Shown here: positions 27,101-39,224 of the stretch, in pieces
Layout of the letters: every line of letters starts with the position of its first letter
Numbering within the stretch: the first letter of the stretch is position 1
Assembly: GCF_022539665.2 (NCBI RefSeq)
Contig: NC_081338.1
Location: 6,932,446-6,996,445, forward strand
DNA length: 64,000 nucleotides
Direction of reading: 5' to 3'
From: Daphnia carinata
Taxonomy: Eukaryota; Arthropoda; Branchiopoda; Diplostraca; Daphniidae
The notes under the pieces: generated by a model
What the model was told of the DNA's origin: nothing
Databases searched by the model: none
What the model saw: only the letters and a program-made list of their open reading frames with translations
Made by a program: the position numbers and the translations under genes

Positions 27101-28728
27101 CTCGCTAAGTTGAAAGAAGAACAAATCAACATTCAAACAAAATGGCTCACTAGCCGATCCAGTACTGTACACCTACGAGTCGGCTATGGCCGAACTGATC
27201 AATAATCAGCAAATGGCTTTGGCCGGCTTGTTAGCCGCGAGTGCCCTGGCCCATTTGCCTGTTCAACCGGAATTATTGCCCATCACGTCATCAGATCTGC
27301 CTCCTTCAGACGTTTCTGGCAATAAACGACTCGAAGTTAATGGTAAAGGGGCAATAAAGAAATCACCAGTACCACCATCACGTCAAATTCCCAGCAAATC
27401 CAAGCCAATCCTCGGCTACGCCGAGCCTGCCACTGGGATCCCTCCGGCCATGTTGGAGCAAGTCCGAATCCAGCAGCATCGATTGCGCTTCCTGCTGGAA
27501 AGACAGAGACAATCGCTTAAGCGCGTCATGTCACTCGGTAAAATGAAAGAGGAATTACGTGAGAGAAAAACGGAAAACAAGGGATGAAAACAAGGCTAAC
27601 ATCGGAACAGGTGGAGGATGCTGGGCATTAATTAATAATGGATATGTAACACAGACCCATGACACATTGATATAACTATAGCAAATTGGGCAACAAGAAA
27701 TTCAATAACACGTTGACTGGCTCATCCAACGATTGCGTATTTTCTTTTTAACCACAAAATCAAACAGTTTTACGGATGCCGACGGATACAACGAGACTTT
27801 CGCCGTACGTAATGCGACGGGGATCCCGTTCGCCAACGGGTTACAGAGACAACTCCTCTTGGGGAGGTGAAGGTCAGGGCTCATCTGACGGTGTTGTTAC
27901 GCACATTAATTACCTTCGTTAGACTTTTCTCCACTCCTGTCTCTCTTGCTCCTTCTATTACTGTGTGTGACGCACTATGCAACCAATAATGTTTTTGATC
28001 GGGTTACGGTATCAATTTTTCTCTCAATTATTTCTTTATCTATCTCCCTTTACCCTGCCTTTCCCCTTCCTAATTGCTTTGCCGAAATGGCTTATCCGTT
28101 ACTTTCTTTTTTGATTTGGCTGTCGAGAAAGACTGATTGGCATTGCTCAGTCATTCTGGACTTGTTTCGGCTCTCTTTTTTCTTCGTGGGTTATGGTCTG
28201 CATGTTGACTGGTTGAACTTTTTCACGTTTTTAAATGCCGTCTTTGTCGGGAAGAAATACTAACTTGGACAATTTGTAACTAACTAGGAGAAGCTCATCC
28301 GTCCACGCCGACGGCTGTTGAAATGCAGTTGCCTTGGAAGAGAGACGATGCTGATGATATGTCTACGTTCGCCATTAAGCAGAGCGAATTCCCGCTCTGG
28401 GTAGACAACAAAGAGTACAACAACTACTACTCGCCGACAAATACTTTTCTAGGTATTGACTGTTGTTACTTGCTTCATTATCCATTAATTTTACGTTTAT
28501 TTGTTGGCATTTGTAGGAGAATTGGACAAGAAAAAAACTAACCATCCGTCAGTTATAGATATTTTCACAAAAGATCGCACTGCGGATTCTTCAGAGCATG
28601 GCAACAACACGTTACCATCAACAGCCAAGTCCTTTGACGTCACGGTGACTATACCGGAGGAGAACTCGAAGGAAGATGGTGAGGACGAGGTGAAGAAAGT
28701 TACAAATGACAAAGATTGCCATGCCTAA
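21145..28728 (+). CDS. NHE: Na+/H+ exchanger (SLC9/NHE family), long paralogue
   Basis: Exons read: 21145-21337, 21690-21902, 24032-24295, 24372-24568, 24757-25013, 25078-25295, 25356-25558, 25618-25707, 25786-25856, 25923-26138, 26203-26338, 26406-26558, 26633-26738, 26898-27047, 27154-27537, 28288-28452, 28517-28728. They join in frame to about 1075 residues. The start at 21145 opens a signal peptide ([18 protein letters not shown]); an upstream in-frame ATG lies at 21097. A Gly/His-rich extracellular segment precedes membrane segments with all NHE hallmarks ([36 protein letters not shown]). The long cytoplasmic tail carries an Arg/Lys/His-rich stretch (26490-26558) and a Pro/Gln-rich segment. 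Reading through the donor at 27537 gives an alternative C-terminus ending at 27587. The 2.1-kb intron at 21903-24031 holds nothing recognisable. Subfamily is probably the plasma-membrane NHE class; I cannot fix the orthologue. Confidence 0.92.
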
Positions 28729-29953
28729 TTGCGGCAGAGATCTACGGAGAATCTCTGTTTGTTTTATATACCTTAACGTTTTCTTCCATTCATTTTAACG
28801 TTTTGACACAAAAAGACTAGGAATGGAGGGGGATTCCTCTCATACTGGGTAACAACCCGCCACCCTCGATCTGACCCTCGATCTGCCTTGAATGAGTGCA
28901 TTAGTTCTTATTAATGATTTTTGACGAGTCACACTTTTATGTTTTATTGAAAAGAGTGGACGTGGGAAATAAGCCTATATTGTTTATATAACGGTTCAAG
29001 GGTTGTGAACGAAAATACCGTCTTCATTTTAAAACACATCAGCGCAACGTAAGCTTCCCGTAATTCTCTCATCAGTCGTTTTTTAGAAATCTCAGTTTTC
29101 TATTCATTTACGAAATGCAGAAGCCGTGATGTTTTCGCATAAATTTTTAAAACGTACACATTCCCCTTCCCCAATTTTATTTTCTCGTTTCTGCTCTAAC
29201 ACTGTTTTATCAGATTCAAACGACTAATCCTCGTCCCTTCGTGTGCCCAATTAGAACTTCTGTAACGTTATCGGCCTTCGAATTTGATTTACTTAAGTAG
29301 TTGATATGTTAGACTCAATGGAAAGAGTTTTGGTTGCACATGCATACAGTCCTCCCACCAAATATGGCTACGTTGTTTCATTAAGGTAAAACAAGTGATT
29401 CCTTAAACTGTCCTAAAAGACAACGCAACAAAATAAAAAAACTAGGTGTCATCGTCTCTAGTACTTGTCCATATCTATCGAACTGGGATTTTGTATGCTT
29501 GCCAATGTGTCCTGGAAAATGTTTGACGGTTGCTTGTCAAAGTAATAAACAGATCATTTTCCCTCACGCCTGGTTATTCTTTGTTTTGATTTTGATGATG
29601 GATGAAAAAACCGAATACCATGAGCTGTGATCTAAAGAATTTTAAAAAAACCCCATCAATTTCGTGCTGTCATCTTTTTCGTGAGAACAGGCTTCATTGT
29701 TACCTTATTCCAAACTAGCAGACGATTCTTTCTGTGTAAATATATCAACTCTGCAGATAGTGGAAGTTCTGGACTAGTTCCATAACACGTGTTCTTTAAG
29801 AACACATGGTTTATGCTCTTTGGTTTTCTTTGCGGTCGCGAACAAAGAAAGACTAACAAAAAACTAATTAATTCGTTTGATCGTATCAGATCGGTGCTGT
29901 CTTTGGCACGTGACTAGCAATAATATTCTACAGGTGTTATATTGCTTTAAAAA
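28729..29953. other. Exchanger 3' UTR and intergenic spacer
   Basis: AT-rich sequence between the exchanger stop and the TRMT2A start. There are no convincing ORFs; 29656-29859 on the minus strand is short and featureless. The promoter of the methyltransferase gene should lie near the 3' end of the spacer. Confidence 0.4.
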
Positions 29954-32278
29954 ATGGAAGTGCAGGAAGTTGTATCTAAAACAGAGGAAGTAGAGCCCAG
30001 TGAAAATATTTTAACTGAGCCAGAATTAGGTTGCAATCCTGAGAACCAAATAGTTGCAAACATGGAAAAGCCTGAGGTGGATGAAAAATCAACTGCAGAA
30101 CCAGAATCTGGTAATCAGGAAGAGCAAGAAAATAGTGAAAATAATAGTAGTGATAAAAATCTGGATCCATATGCATACCTTAAACGGCCTGAATTTTCTT
30201 CTGAAAACTTTAAAGTAGAGATCATGAATCTTCCAAAATTCTATGGTGCTGGGGTGAGTTTAGATTCTGAGCAGTTTTATTTCACTTTGATAATCTTTTA
30301 ATTTCCACAACTTGTCTATCTTGATTAGCACTTGAAAAAGTTTCTTCAAAAACAAGAAATCAATGCCAACAAAATGAAACTCATGAAAGGATATGTGTTT
30401 GCTTCCTTCAGAAGTGAAAGGGAACGTGATATTGCAATGGAAAAATTAAAAGGTGTGACATACAAAGGCAATATTCTGGATGTCAAGGTATGAGCATGAA
30501 ATATTAATTTACTGTACATCTAATATTTTAGTAACAGCATCTTGCCATTATAAATAGTTGGCAAAACCCATGCAAGACCCTCTTATAAAAAAAAGGAAAG
30601 CTGAAGCTGATGCAGAAGGACAGAAAAAAGCAAAGAAAGAACCGAAGGGTGAATCACTTCCAATTGTTGAACAGATAACTAAAAAAACTGTACCATATGC
30701 TGGCAAACCCTACTCAGAACAGCTTACCCTGAAACATCAAGACATGATGACTGTTTTAAAAAAGCTAACGAAAGAAGTACGAAATGCACATTCCCAAGCT
30801 GGTTCTTTCATCCAAAAGAAAAAGGTAGCCTACGGTGCCATATGTGAGCTAGCTGAAATCATCCCATCACCGGTTAGCGGAAAATACAGAAACAAGTGTG
30901 AATTCACTGTTGGTAATTGAACACCTAAAATTTTAAACTACCCATAACTGAATAACTTTGTTGTTTTTGTAGGCGTTAATCCTGAAACCGATGAATTAAC
31001 ATTGGGATTTCGCGTAAGCACATACAAAGAAGGCTCCTATGCTGTTGGCCCTGTTTCTCATTTGGCATTCATCTCTGACGCAATGCGAGAAATCGTTAGC
31101 GTTTTCGAAGCCCATTTTAGAGCGTCCGGTCGTAAACCATATAATCCTGAAGACCATTCAGGTTTTTGGCGACAAGTCCTTGTGCGCACCAATTTGGCAG
31201 GAGAAGTCTTAGCCGTTGTTCAAGTGCATCCGCAAAATCTTTCGGTAGAAGAATTAGAATCTGTCAAGAATGACCTGAATAAGGTTGCTGAAGCCAACAA
31301 GGTCGTTTCGCTCTATTTCGAAGCGGCTGGACCAAAAAAACCGGGAGAGGATCCGCCACTGGAGCATGTAATGGGCAGCACTCACTTGATTGAGAAACTG
31401 TGCGGCCTCGAGTTCTCTATTTCTCCTCTTGCCTTTTTCCAGGTTTCTCAAAAGTGATATAAATTTAATTTGCTTTATATTTTATTCCTCGTTTATTATG
31501 ATGACAGGTGAACACATTGGCAGCTGAGGTTCTTTTCAACAAAATAGCTGAAATAGCTGAAATAGATTCTAATACAAATATTCTCGACGTCTGTTGCGGC
31601 ACGGGTACCATTGGTCTATCGTTGGCGAAAGTAAAACTTGGTTGTTACAGTTTTTGCCTGCAGTTGTCTAGAAAGATTTGTTATTCCACAGAAATGCAAA
31701 CGTGTTTATGGGGTCGAATTAGTGGAAAGTGCAGTTGAGGACGCCAAGAAGAATGCTGAGAAGAATGGAATTACAAACTGCGTATTTATCGCTGGAAAAG
31801 CAGAAGACGAAGTAAATAATTTATTAGATAGCATGAAGAAAATGGATGCTGCAGAAGGCATTGAAAGCAGCAAGATAGTGGCAATTTTGGATCCCCCGCG
31901 GGCTGGACTACGTAATAATATTATTTAACAAGACGTGTCATAATATTTATTTCGACGTAACGTGAATTTTTGTTTCCAGATCGCAAATGCTGCCAGTTGC
32001 TACGCAGTGCAGAGCGCATTGAAAGGTTTTTATAAAAATTTACAAATAAATGTAATATATATTTTAATTAACATCCCTTATAATCGATTATTAGATTGAT
32101 CTACATATCGTGCAATGCCCAAGCCGCTATGAAATCATTTATCGACTTGTGTCGAGCACAGTCAAATGCCTATGCAGGGATTCCATTCATTCCCGTCAAA
32201 GCTATGGCGGTCGATCTCTTTCCTGATACACCGCACTGCGAATTCATCTTGGTTTTGGAACGTTATCGGCCCACATGA
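29954..32278 (+). CDS. TRMT2A: tRNA (uracil-5-)-methyltransferase, TRMT2A type
   Basis: Family role: SAM-dependent C5 methylation of uridine (m5U54) in the T-loop of cytosolic tRNA. Exons: 29954-30253, 30329-30487, 30558-30912, 30973-31442, 31508-31630, 31692-31911, 31980-32025, 32095-32278. They total 618 residues in frame. An acidic N-terminus (residues about 1-75) is followed by an RRM-like RNA-binding domain (VEIMNLPKFYGAG ... KGYVFASFRS), a Lys-rich linker, and the TrmA/RumA catalytic domain. SAM-binding motif: LDVCCGTGTIGLSLA. Further motifs are VAILDPPRAGL and the catalytic cysteine in IYISCNAQAA. This architecture (RRM plus TrmA) is typical of animal TRMT2A. The gene converges on the Kelch gene with a gap of about 250 bases, and AATAAA at 32303-32308 is its likely polyadenylation signal. 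Confidence 0.93.
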
Positions 32279-32302
32279 AATATTTGAAGGTAACGAGTAA
32301 AA

Positions 32303-32308
32303 AATAAA
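32303..32308 (+). terminator. Polyadenylation signal AATAAA of TRMT2A
   Basis: AATAAA lies 25 bases after the TRMT2A stop codon, inside the short convergent gap before the Kelch gene's 3' end at 32527. Confidence 0.5.
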
Positions 32309-32526
32309 TCTTTTTTTTACTTGAACAGTAAGTGCGTATACTTGAACAAAAATTCCGAACCTTCAGCGTGATTTACATAGCATAGGAAAGACTAGATAGG
32401 CGACTTTACCGAGTCAAACCTATTTCTAATTAACACGGATTTAATTATTCCATAAAGCTATCACCATTTAGCTTGACATTAGAGTTGACAGAACACTGAA
32501 CACGGGAAGTACAGAAAATACTTGGC

Positions 32527-35024
32527 TTATTCCATTTTGAGTGGTATCTTTACAGTGGCTGCGCCTAAACCAAGGCGACGCACTTGCATTGCCTGGGCGC
32601 AATGCCAGCGATTAGTCCGCGGATTGAATTTCTCGGCCGTATTGAGGAGGTGGATGCCGTCGCTACCGCCGATGACGTAGATCCTGCCGTTCCAAACAGT
32701 TGTTCCAAATGAACTACGCGCAACGCTCATTGGAGTCAGCAAAGTCCACTGATTGGTTAGCGGATCGTAGCGCTCCATCGAGCGTAACCAAGAGACTCCG
32801 TTGAACCCCCCTATAACGTAAAGGAAGGAGCCAACAGTAGCAACTCCACAATATGCTCGTGCTTCGTGCATAGGTGCGATAGGGATCCAACGTTGCAGAG
32901 CTGGATCGTAACACTCAACTGAGGAAAGAAATTTTTCTTCATTTTGCTGTTTTCCACCTAAAATGGGAAACACTGTTCTTACTTTTCCGAATGGCACCAA
33001 GCAGAAAACTTTTTCGTACCAAGTCCGCCGACTGCATACAGTAAACAATTAAGGGACGTAACACCATGGTGTGCGCGATGTAGTTGCATTGAAGGAAGTG
33101 CTTCCCACATGTTAAAACGTTCCTCGTACATCTAAAAGCAATTCGGTGTTATGTCTAACAAGGGCGGCAGGTTGACAAACGTTTATTTCTCTTACCCAGG
33201 CTCGCTTTTCAATGCCTTGATCGCTACGGCCCCCAGATACGCATAGAACTTGATTAGGAAGAGCAGCTCCGCTCCCGTGAATGCCAATAGGTAAAGGGGC
33301 GAGAGAGATCCACTCGTTCGACTGGACGCTGTAGAACTCGCAAGAATCGATCAGCTTTTCTCCACAAATTCCACCTAAGTTTGATTTACCGTAATACTTT
33401 CTCCCATCAGACAAGCCACATCGAAATATTTTACCAATAATAAATATTGTATAGTCAGCACTGCAGAAAGCAGGAAAAATTCTCTGAGTTCGCATGGGGG
33501 GCATTACTTGCGTTGGATTGGGAATTCCAGAAAGTGCTACTGCTGTTGGAATGGAACATCGCCATCCATCGTATCCTAACGTATAGCATTCCATCGAGTT
33601 CAGAACAAAGCCGTTAGACTCTCCTCCCAAAGCCACGATCACCTAATTTGAAGACGTTAGTGCGCTATAATTTTCTAAGTATATTAGCTTAACTTCTTGT
33701 TCGTAAGAATGCCGAATTTTCTTCGAATGGGTGATGTGATGTGGCTGAGTTTTTGAACAAGGGCTGTCGCAGCGCTGTGAGAGTATTTTGTCAACAGCCA
33801 TTTTGAAATCGCCCCCCAGGATGGCGGTCTCACTAAACTGTGCTTCAGATGTAAAACCCTTTGAGTAATTAAATAAGTTAAAGAACATTTTAAGATAAAG
33901 TCCAAGTTGTGAAGGTTAATACCGAGTCTCGTAGCCGCCTTAGCAGAAGGTCTGAATTTACAACTACGAGTAATTTCTCCGCTGGCACTTGCCAAACATC
34001 AATTTCTGACACGAGGGAGGAGAGAAACTGAAGTCTATCGCCAGGTTGGTGTTCTACCCATTTCATCACCGTCTGCAAAATTGTCATGATTATCTGTACT
34101 ATTTGAATTGAATACTTAATCAACCTCCAAAAGCTCTCCTTCCCCTGCAGTGTTGAGTAGAGGAGACTGTAAAATTCCTTTCAGCTCATTGAACGGTAGC
34201 TGGAGAAGTTCTTCTTCCTTAACGACGTGACGGAAATGTTCTAAAGTATACCGTTTAGCGTTGGCAGCCAGCTCCTTACAGTTACGTGATTTGGCACTCA
34301 GGTAAATGCCAATGCAGTTGGAAGCATTCATTTGTGAACGCAAGTATTGACAGCACAGATTTTGAAGAGAATTTATTTGCAGGAAATCGGCAGCGACAAG
34401 AAAATCACTTACATTTTTCTCAGTTATCTGCAAATGAAATAAGATTGTAGAATACACCTTGAAATAGTGTTGTCACAATGTACCTGAATTTCAGCTGTGT
34501 AAATGAAGTTCAAAATTTGCTCTAGAATGGCTGAATCAATATCATGGAGAGTTATTTTGCTCTGCTCACTTTCTAGGAATCTGAGTCCATTCCCAGTTCC
34601 AGAAAACATTGCTCTGGTCACACAAAACAGACACCTGAGGTCAAGACAGCTATTGAGTCAAACCAAGTTGCCAAGAACTAAAGACCGAAAGTATGGTGAG
34701 ACTGCTGCAAGGACAACTCGTTGAGCTGAATGTTCTGAATCTCCTGTAACAAGCACAACATCACAGAGCAGACCAGATGTGCGTAAGTCATTCAGCCCAT
34801 CCATCAACACAGTGGGAAACACAGCATCTCTTAAGTCCCAAAAATCAACCTGTTGATCTTCACTATCTTGACCAGTGGCTGAAATTTAATTAAGTCATAA
34901 ACTAAATGATGTTTGATAAATTCATTCGTGTGTTAAATTTACTTGAATTGACTGTAGGATTTGCCTGTTGAACACTGAGGCAGCACACATTACAGTTCCT
35001 GATTCCTTGATCATTTCCCAGCAT
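32527..35024 (-). CDS. BTB-BACK-Kelch (Kelch-like) protein, probable Cullin-3 adaptor
   Basis: Minus-strand exons 35024-34943, 34878-34686, 34613-34484, 34427-34125, 34072-33923, 33858-33694, 33642-33196, 33131-33020 and 32957-32527 join in frame to about 670 residues. The BTB domain (LLCDVVLVTGDSEHSAQRVV ... SPYFRAMFSGTG) is followed by a BACK domain (TVMKWVEHQPGDRLQFLSSL) and a C-terminal Kelch propeller. The last blades are clear (ARAYCGVATVGSFLYVIGG; SSFGTTVWNGRIYVIGGSDG). Earlier blades are more divergent, with an insert around KIFRCGLSDGRKYY. Family members act as substrate receptors for Cullin-3 ubiquitin ligases or as actin-binding scaffolds; the substrate cannot be told from sequence. 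I cannot assign a specific KLHL orthologue. The start is the first in-frame ATG, preceding a short variable leader. Confidence 0.9.
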
Positions 35025-35235
35025 GGTCACTTTATCTCCAGATAATTCAAATATATAAAGGGCATGCAACAGCAATGAATTTCATCCAAAAGAAGGTAAG
35101 AAAAAACTTCATAAAACTGTTTTAAATATGGCATATGGCAATAGGTTTTACCAAAAAAAAAAAATAATATGTTTTTCTGTTTTACTGCTATTGCCATCTA
35201 CCCGTCACTTTCTAGTTAATTCTCTTCATACACTC

Positions 35236-35355
35236 ACCGAATATTTCTGCTGCATCGCACTATCGCTGTCGCGTACTGGCGCTTGGGCTTATTTTTTCGG
35301 GCTTAAAATTTTTTCCTGAAAAAACTGAAACTCATCGGAATTGGTTGAATATCAC
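35236..35355 (+). repeat. Dispersed repeat, degenerate copy (family R1)
   Basis: Shares ACCGAATATTT, a CGC-rich core, GGGCTTATTT and then the AAAACTGAAACTCAT / GGAATTGGT segment with the better copy at 35431-35725. It lies upstream of the Kelch gene start. Confidence 0.5.
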
Positions 35356-35430
35356 AGGGTATACTAAATTTAATGCTGATTCGGGGAAAATTGCTATTTT
35401 TTTCATTAAAACAATCTTTTATTAAATACA

Positions 35431-35725
35431 CCCAATATTTGACACAATGATAGCGCGCCAGTACCCTATAGTGCTAGCGCGATGCAGCAGAAAGTCGGGC
35501 TTATTTATCAGTCGGATTGAAAAAATTTTTCGGCAAAAACTGACGCTCATTGAAATTGGTCAGGTAGATATGTGAACCTGGTGGTACCAGAGAAGCTGAA
35601 TGGCCTTAACGAAAAGTCATCATACTCCATTTTGGAATAAACTAAAAAATGAGCAAGAAATTAAAGTATGTTTCACCAAGTATTACGCTTTTTTCCCTTT
35701 TTTTAAAAGTTAAATCTTGATTTGG
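35431..35725 (+). repeat. Dispersed repeat, best copy (family R1)
   Basis: Begins near AATATTTGACACAATGA, contains TAGCGCGCCAG and GTCGGGCTTATTT, and continues through GTGAACCTGGTGG, CCATTTTGGAATAAACTA and GAGCAAGAAATTAAAGTAT to AAGTTAAATCTTGATTT. The minus-strand copy at 48039-48258 matches the latter two thirds closely. No coding capacity or terminal repeats were recognised. The 101-residue minus-strand ORF at 35642-35947 overlaps it. Confidence 0.7.
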
Positions 35726-35997
35726 ATGATTACTTATAATTTGTTTAAAAACATTTAGTTTGTGACGGATAAAGTTTCTCGTAATGACTTTTGCGTCCAC
35801 AAGAGGCGCCTTAACCGTGGCTCGTCGGACAGTTTTTTTTTCAGGCATATTTCTAGATTGGCTTAACGCGTGCAGTCTGCTGTCTGCACGCGTATATGTA
35901 GGGAACGCTTTAACAATTTTGCTAAAGTTGTCCTCCAGGTAAGCCATTTTTCAAACTGTATTTTGTGATTTGAAAATATCTATTGGGTTTGCTTCAG

Positions 35998-37432
<1,435 letters not shown>

Positions 37433-37666
37433 AAGTCCATTGACTTTCTCTTTAGGCAAAATAGTCCTAATTATTTTCACTTTCGTGATCTAAATGAACT
37501 TAAGAGGTGAGAATCACCAAATAAAAGCTATTCAACCCACTTCTCTTTCTACGGCTGATTGCATCATCCGACCCTGTTAAGGGATTGCGTCACCGGCGTC
37601 ACACGGGCATTTCTTTTTTTCTTTTCAATTTAGGCACTTATCACGAAGTCTTTACGTCGTTTGAAC

Positions 37667-39224
37667 ATGGTGATCCAAACAGCTTGCCTCCTTCTTTTCT
37701 TTGTGTCCCTATTGAATTCTGCAGAGATCCTACGTGAGGTAAGAACTTTTCAAGATGATTTTGTTTTCTCTTCTGTAAAAGATTCTTTCCTTCTTCTTGC
37801 AGTGTGATACGGATATCGACTGTGAGTCGGGTTATTATTGTTTCCTCTCGTATTGTGAACGATGCATTCCCTGCGATACCCATTTCAATCGCCAACCGGT
37901 GCGATCGTTGACCGGTCAACCTATTTGTGCCAGATACGAAGATGATTGTGGAGTTTGCCTACCAGGTTAAGAAAGATAAAGAACTATTTCTGAACTGAAA
38001 ATTATAGTTGAGTATATGCAGATATCAAGCTAACGAAATAACTCATCAACGGCGATCGATGACATGCTTCCTACTAAACGAAACGGTCTCGACGTCTACC
38101 GTTTTTGGTGGACGGGAATCGTGTGGATAGCGTCTGTTCTTTTTTTGACAGTGGCTTTCATCGTCTGCTTCCTCAAATGTAAATGTTCCTTTTCTAGCTT
38201 AAATTTCAAACTAATTGCATTGTATTATAGGTCGTCGTGTACCAGCTGTTTCCAACAACAAGGATCCCAGATTGCTTCCGTCTGCTCCGCCCCTCTACTC
38301 CCTATACGATGCAAAATTCACCAACGAAACGGATGGCCTAGTTGTGTCGGAACCTGTTAGATCCCCCGAACGGATAGTGATACAAGAAAACCAAGGACTT
38401 TGCAATGAAGCTATTCCAGCCGGCTACTACGACATTTTCAACAATCGTCTACACGATTCGGATGTAGAACCGGAAGAAGGGGCTCGTGTTTCAATTCACG
38501 TAGCCGTTGATTCTGAAGTCGATGATTAATCTAATCAATCAACTGAGACCATTCCGTCACCTTGGGAACCGACGTCTTCGATGTCGGACATATCCAACAA
38601 TTTCTTTAGAAGTCTATCATTGGAAAGAGTACCTCGACCGGCATCTACAAGTCAACTAGTCCGTTTGCCAAGCGATATGGAGATCCTTTCGAGCAGAAGA
38701 AGAATAGCTTCTGTTGGTGAAAGCCATAGTCATCGCACGTCCGCCTCAGCCAGTATCGATCGGAATCACAAACATCAAATCAAACAGGTTCTTCAAATTT
38801 TGAATAAAATTTGTTGTACGCTAGACCTATTCACTTTTGTTCCCTTAATTCCAGAATCGCCAAGTCTATGGCAGACAGTGAATCTGAAGATGATTTAGGT
38901 CGTCGGGACTCTAGTTTGTCTGAAAGCTTTGAAGACGACCAAGAGCCAGATGCGCCGGAAGCTTTCCTTGTGGTGAGCGATGATCCCAGTTTTCCATCCG
39001 TCATTCTGGATGTGTCGTGGCCTCGTCAGTCAAGAGCTCTGCAGAGTGTCTCCCGTTTCCTTGGATCCATTTTGAGTGAGCCTTCCAGTGATCAAGGTTC
39101 GCAGGATTCCGGATTTCAAGATCAATCCCGAAGACGTTCGAGAACTAAAGAAGATTTATTAGAAGAGAACCGCGTTGACCTTAGTGCAAAAAAGCGGCGC
39201 AGAAACTGCTCAGAGAACGAATAA
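37667..39224 (+). CDS. Single-pass membrane protein with Cys-rich ectodomain (TNF-receptor/Grindelwald-like?), frame interrupted
   Basis: Exon 1 (37667-37738) encodes a signal peptide (MVIQTACLLLFFVSLLNSA). Exon 2 (37803-37965) is a compact Cys-rich module with nine cysteines (CDTDIDCESGYYCFLSYC ... CGVCLP), reminiscent of small TNF-receptor ectodomains. The next exon (from 38022, after an acceptor at 38021) gives DIKLTK then TAA at 38037-38039; the membrane frame resumes one base later and runs through MLPTKRNGLDVYRF into a transmembrane helix (WTGIVWIASVLFLTVAFIVC). The cytoplasmic part (38231-38529, with PPLYSLYD) ends at TAA 38527-38529. The same frame stays open past that stop to 38787 and, after an intron, 38865-39224, ending in a basic tail (AKKRRR). 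It is either a recoded gene, a young pseudogene or a stretch with sequence errors. Family assignment is tentative. Confidence 0.45.

Noticed and set aside
35642-35947. 101-residue minus-strand ORF
   Set aside because: About 80 bases of it belong to dispersed repeat R1, which recurs at 48039-48258. No domain was recognised. It also contains a CGCGTGCAG/CTGCACGCG inverted repeat.
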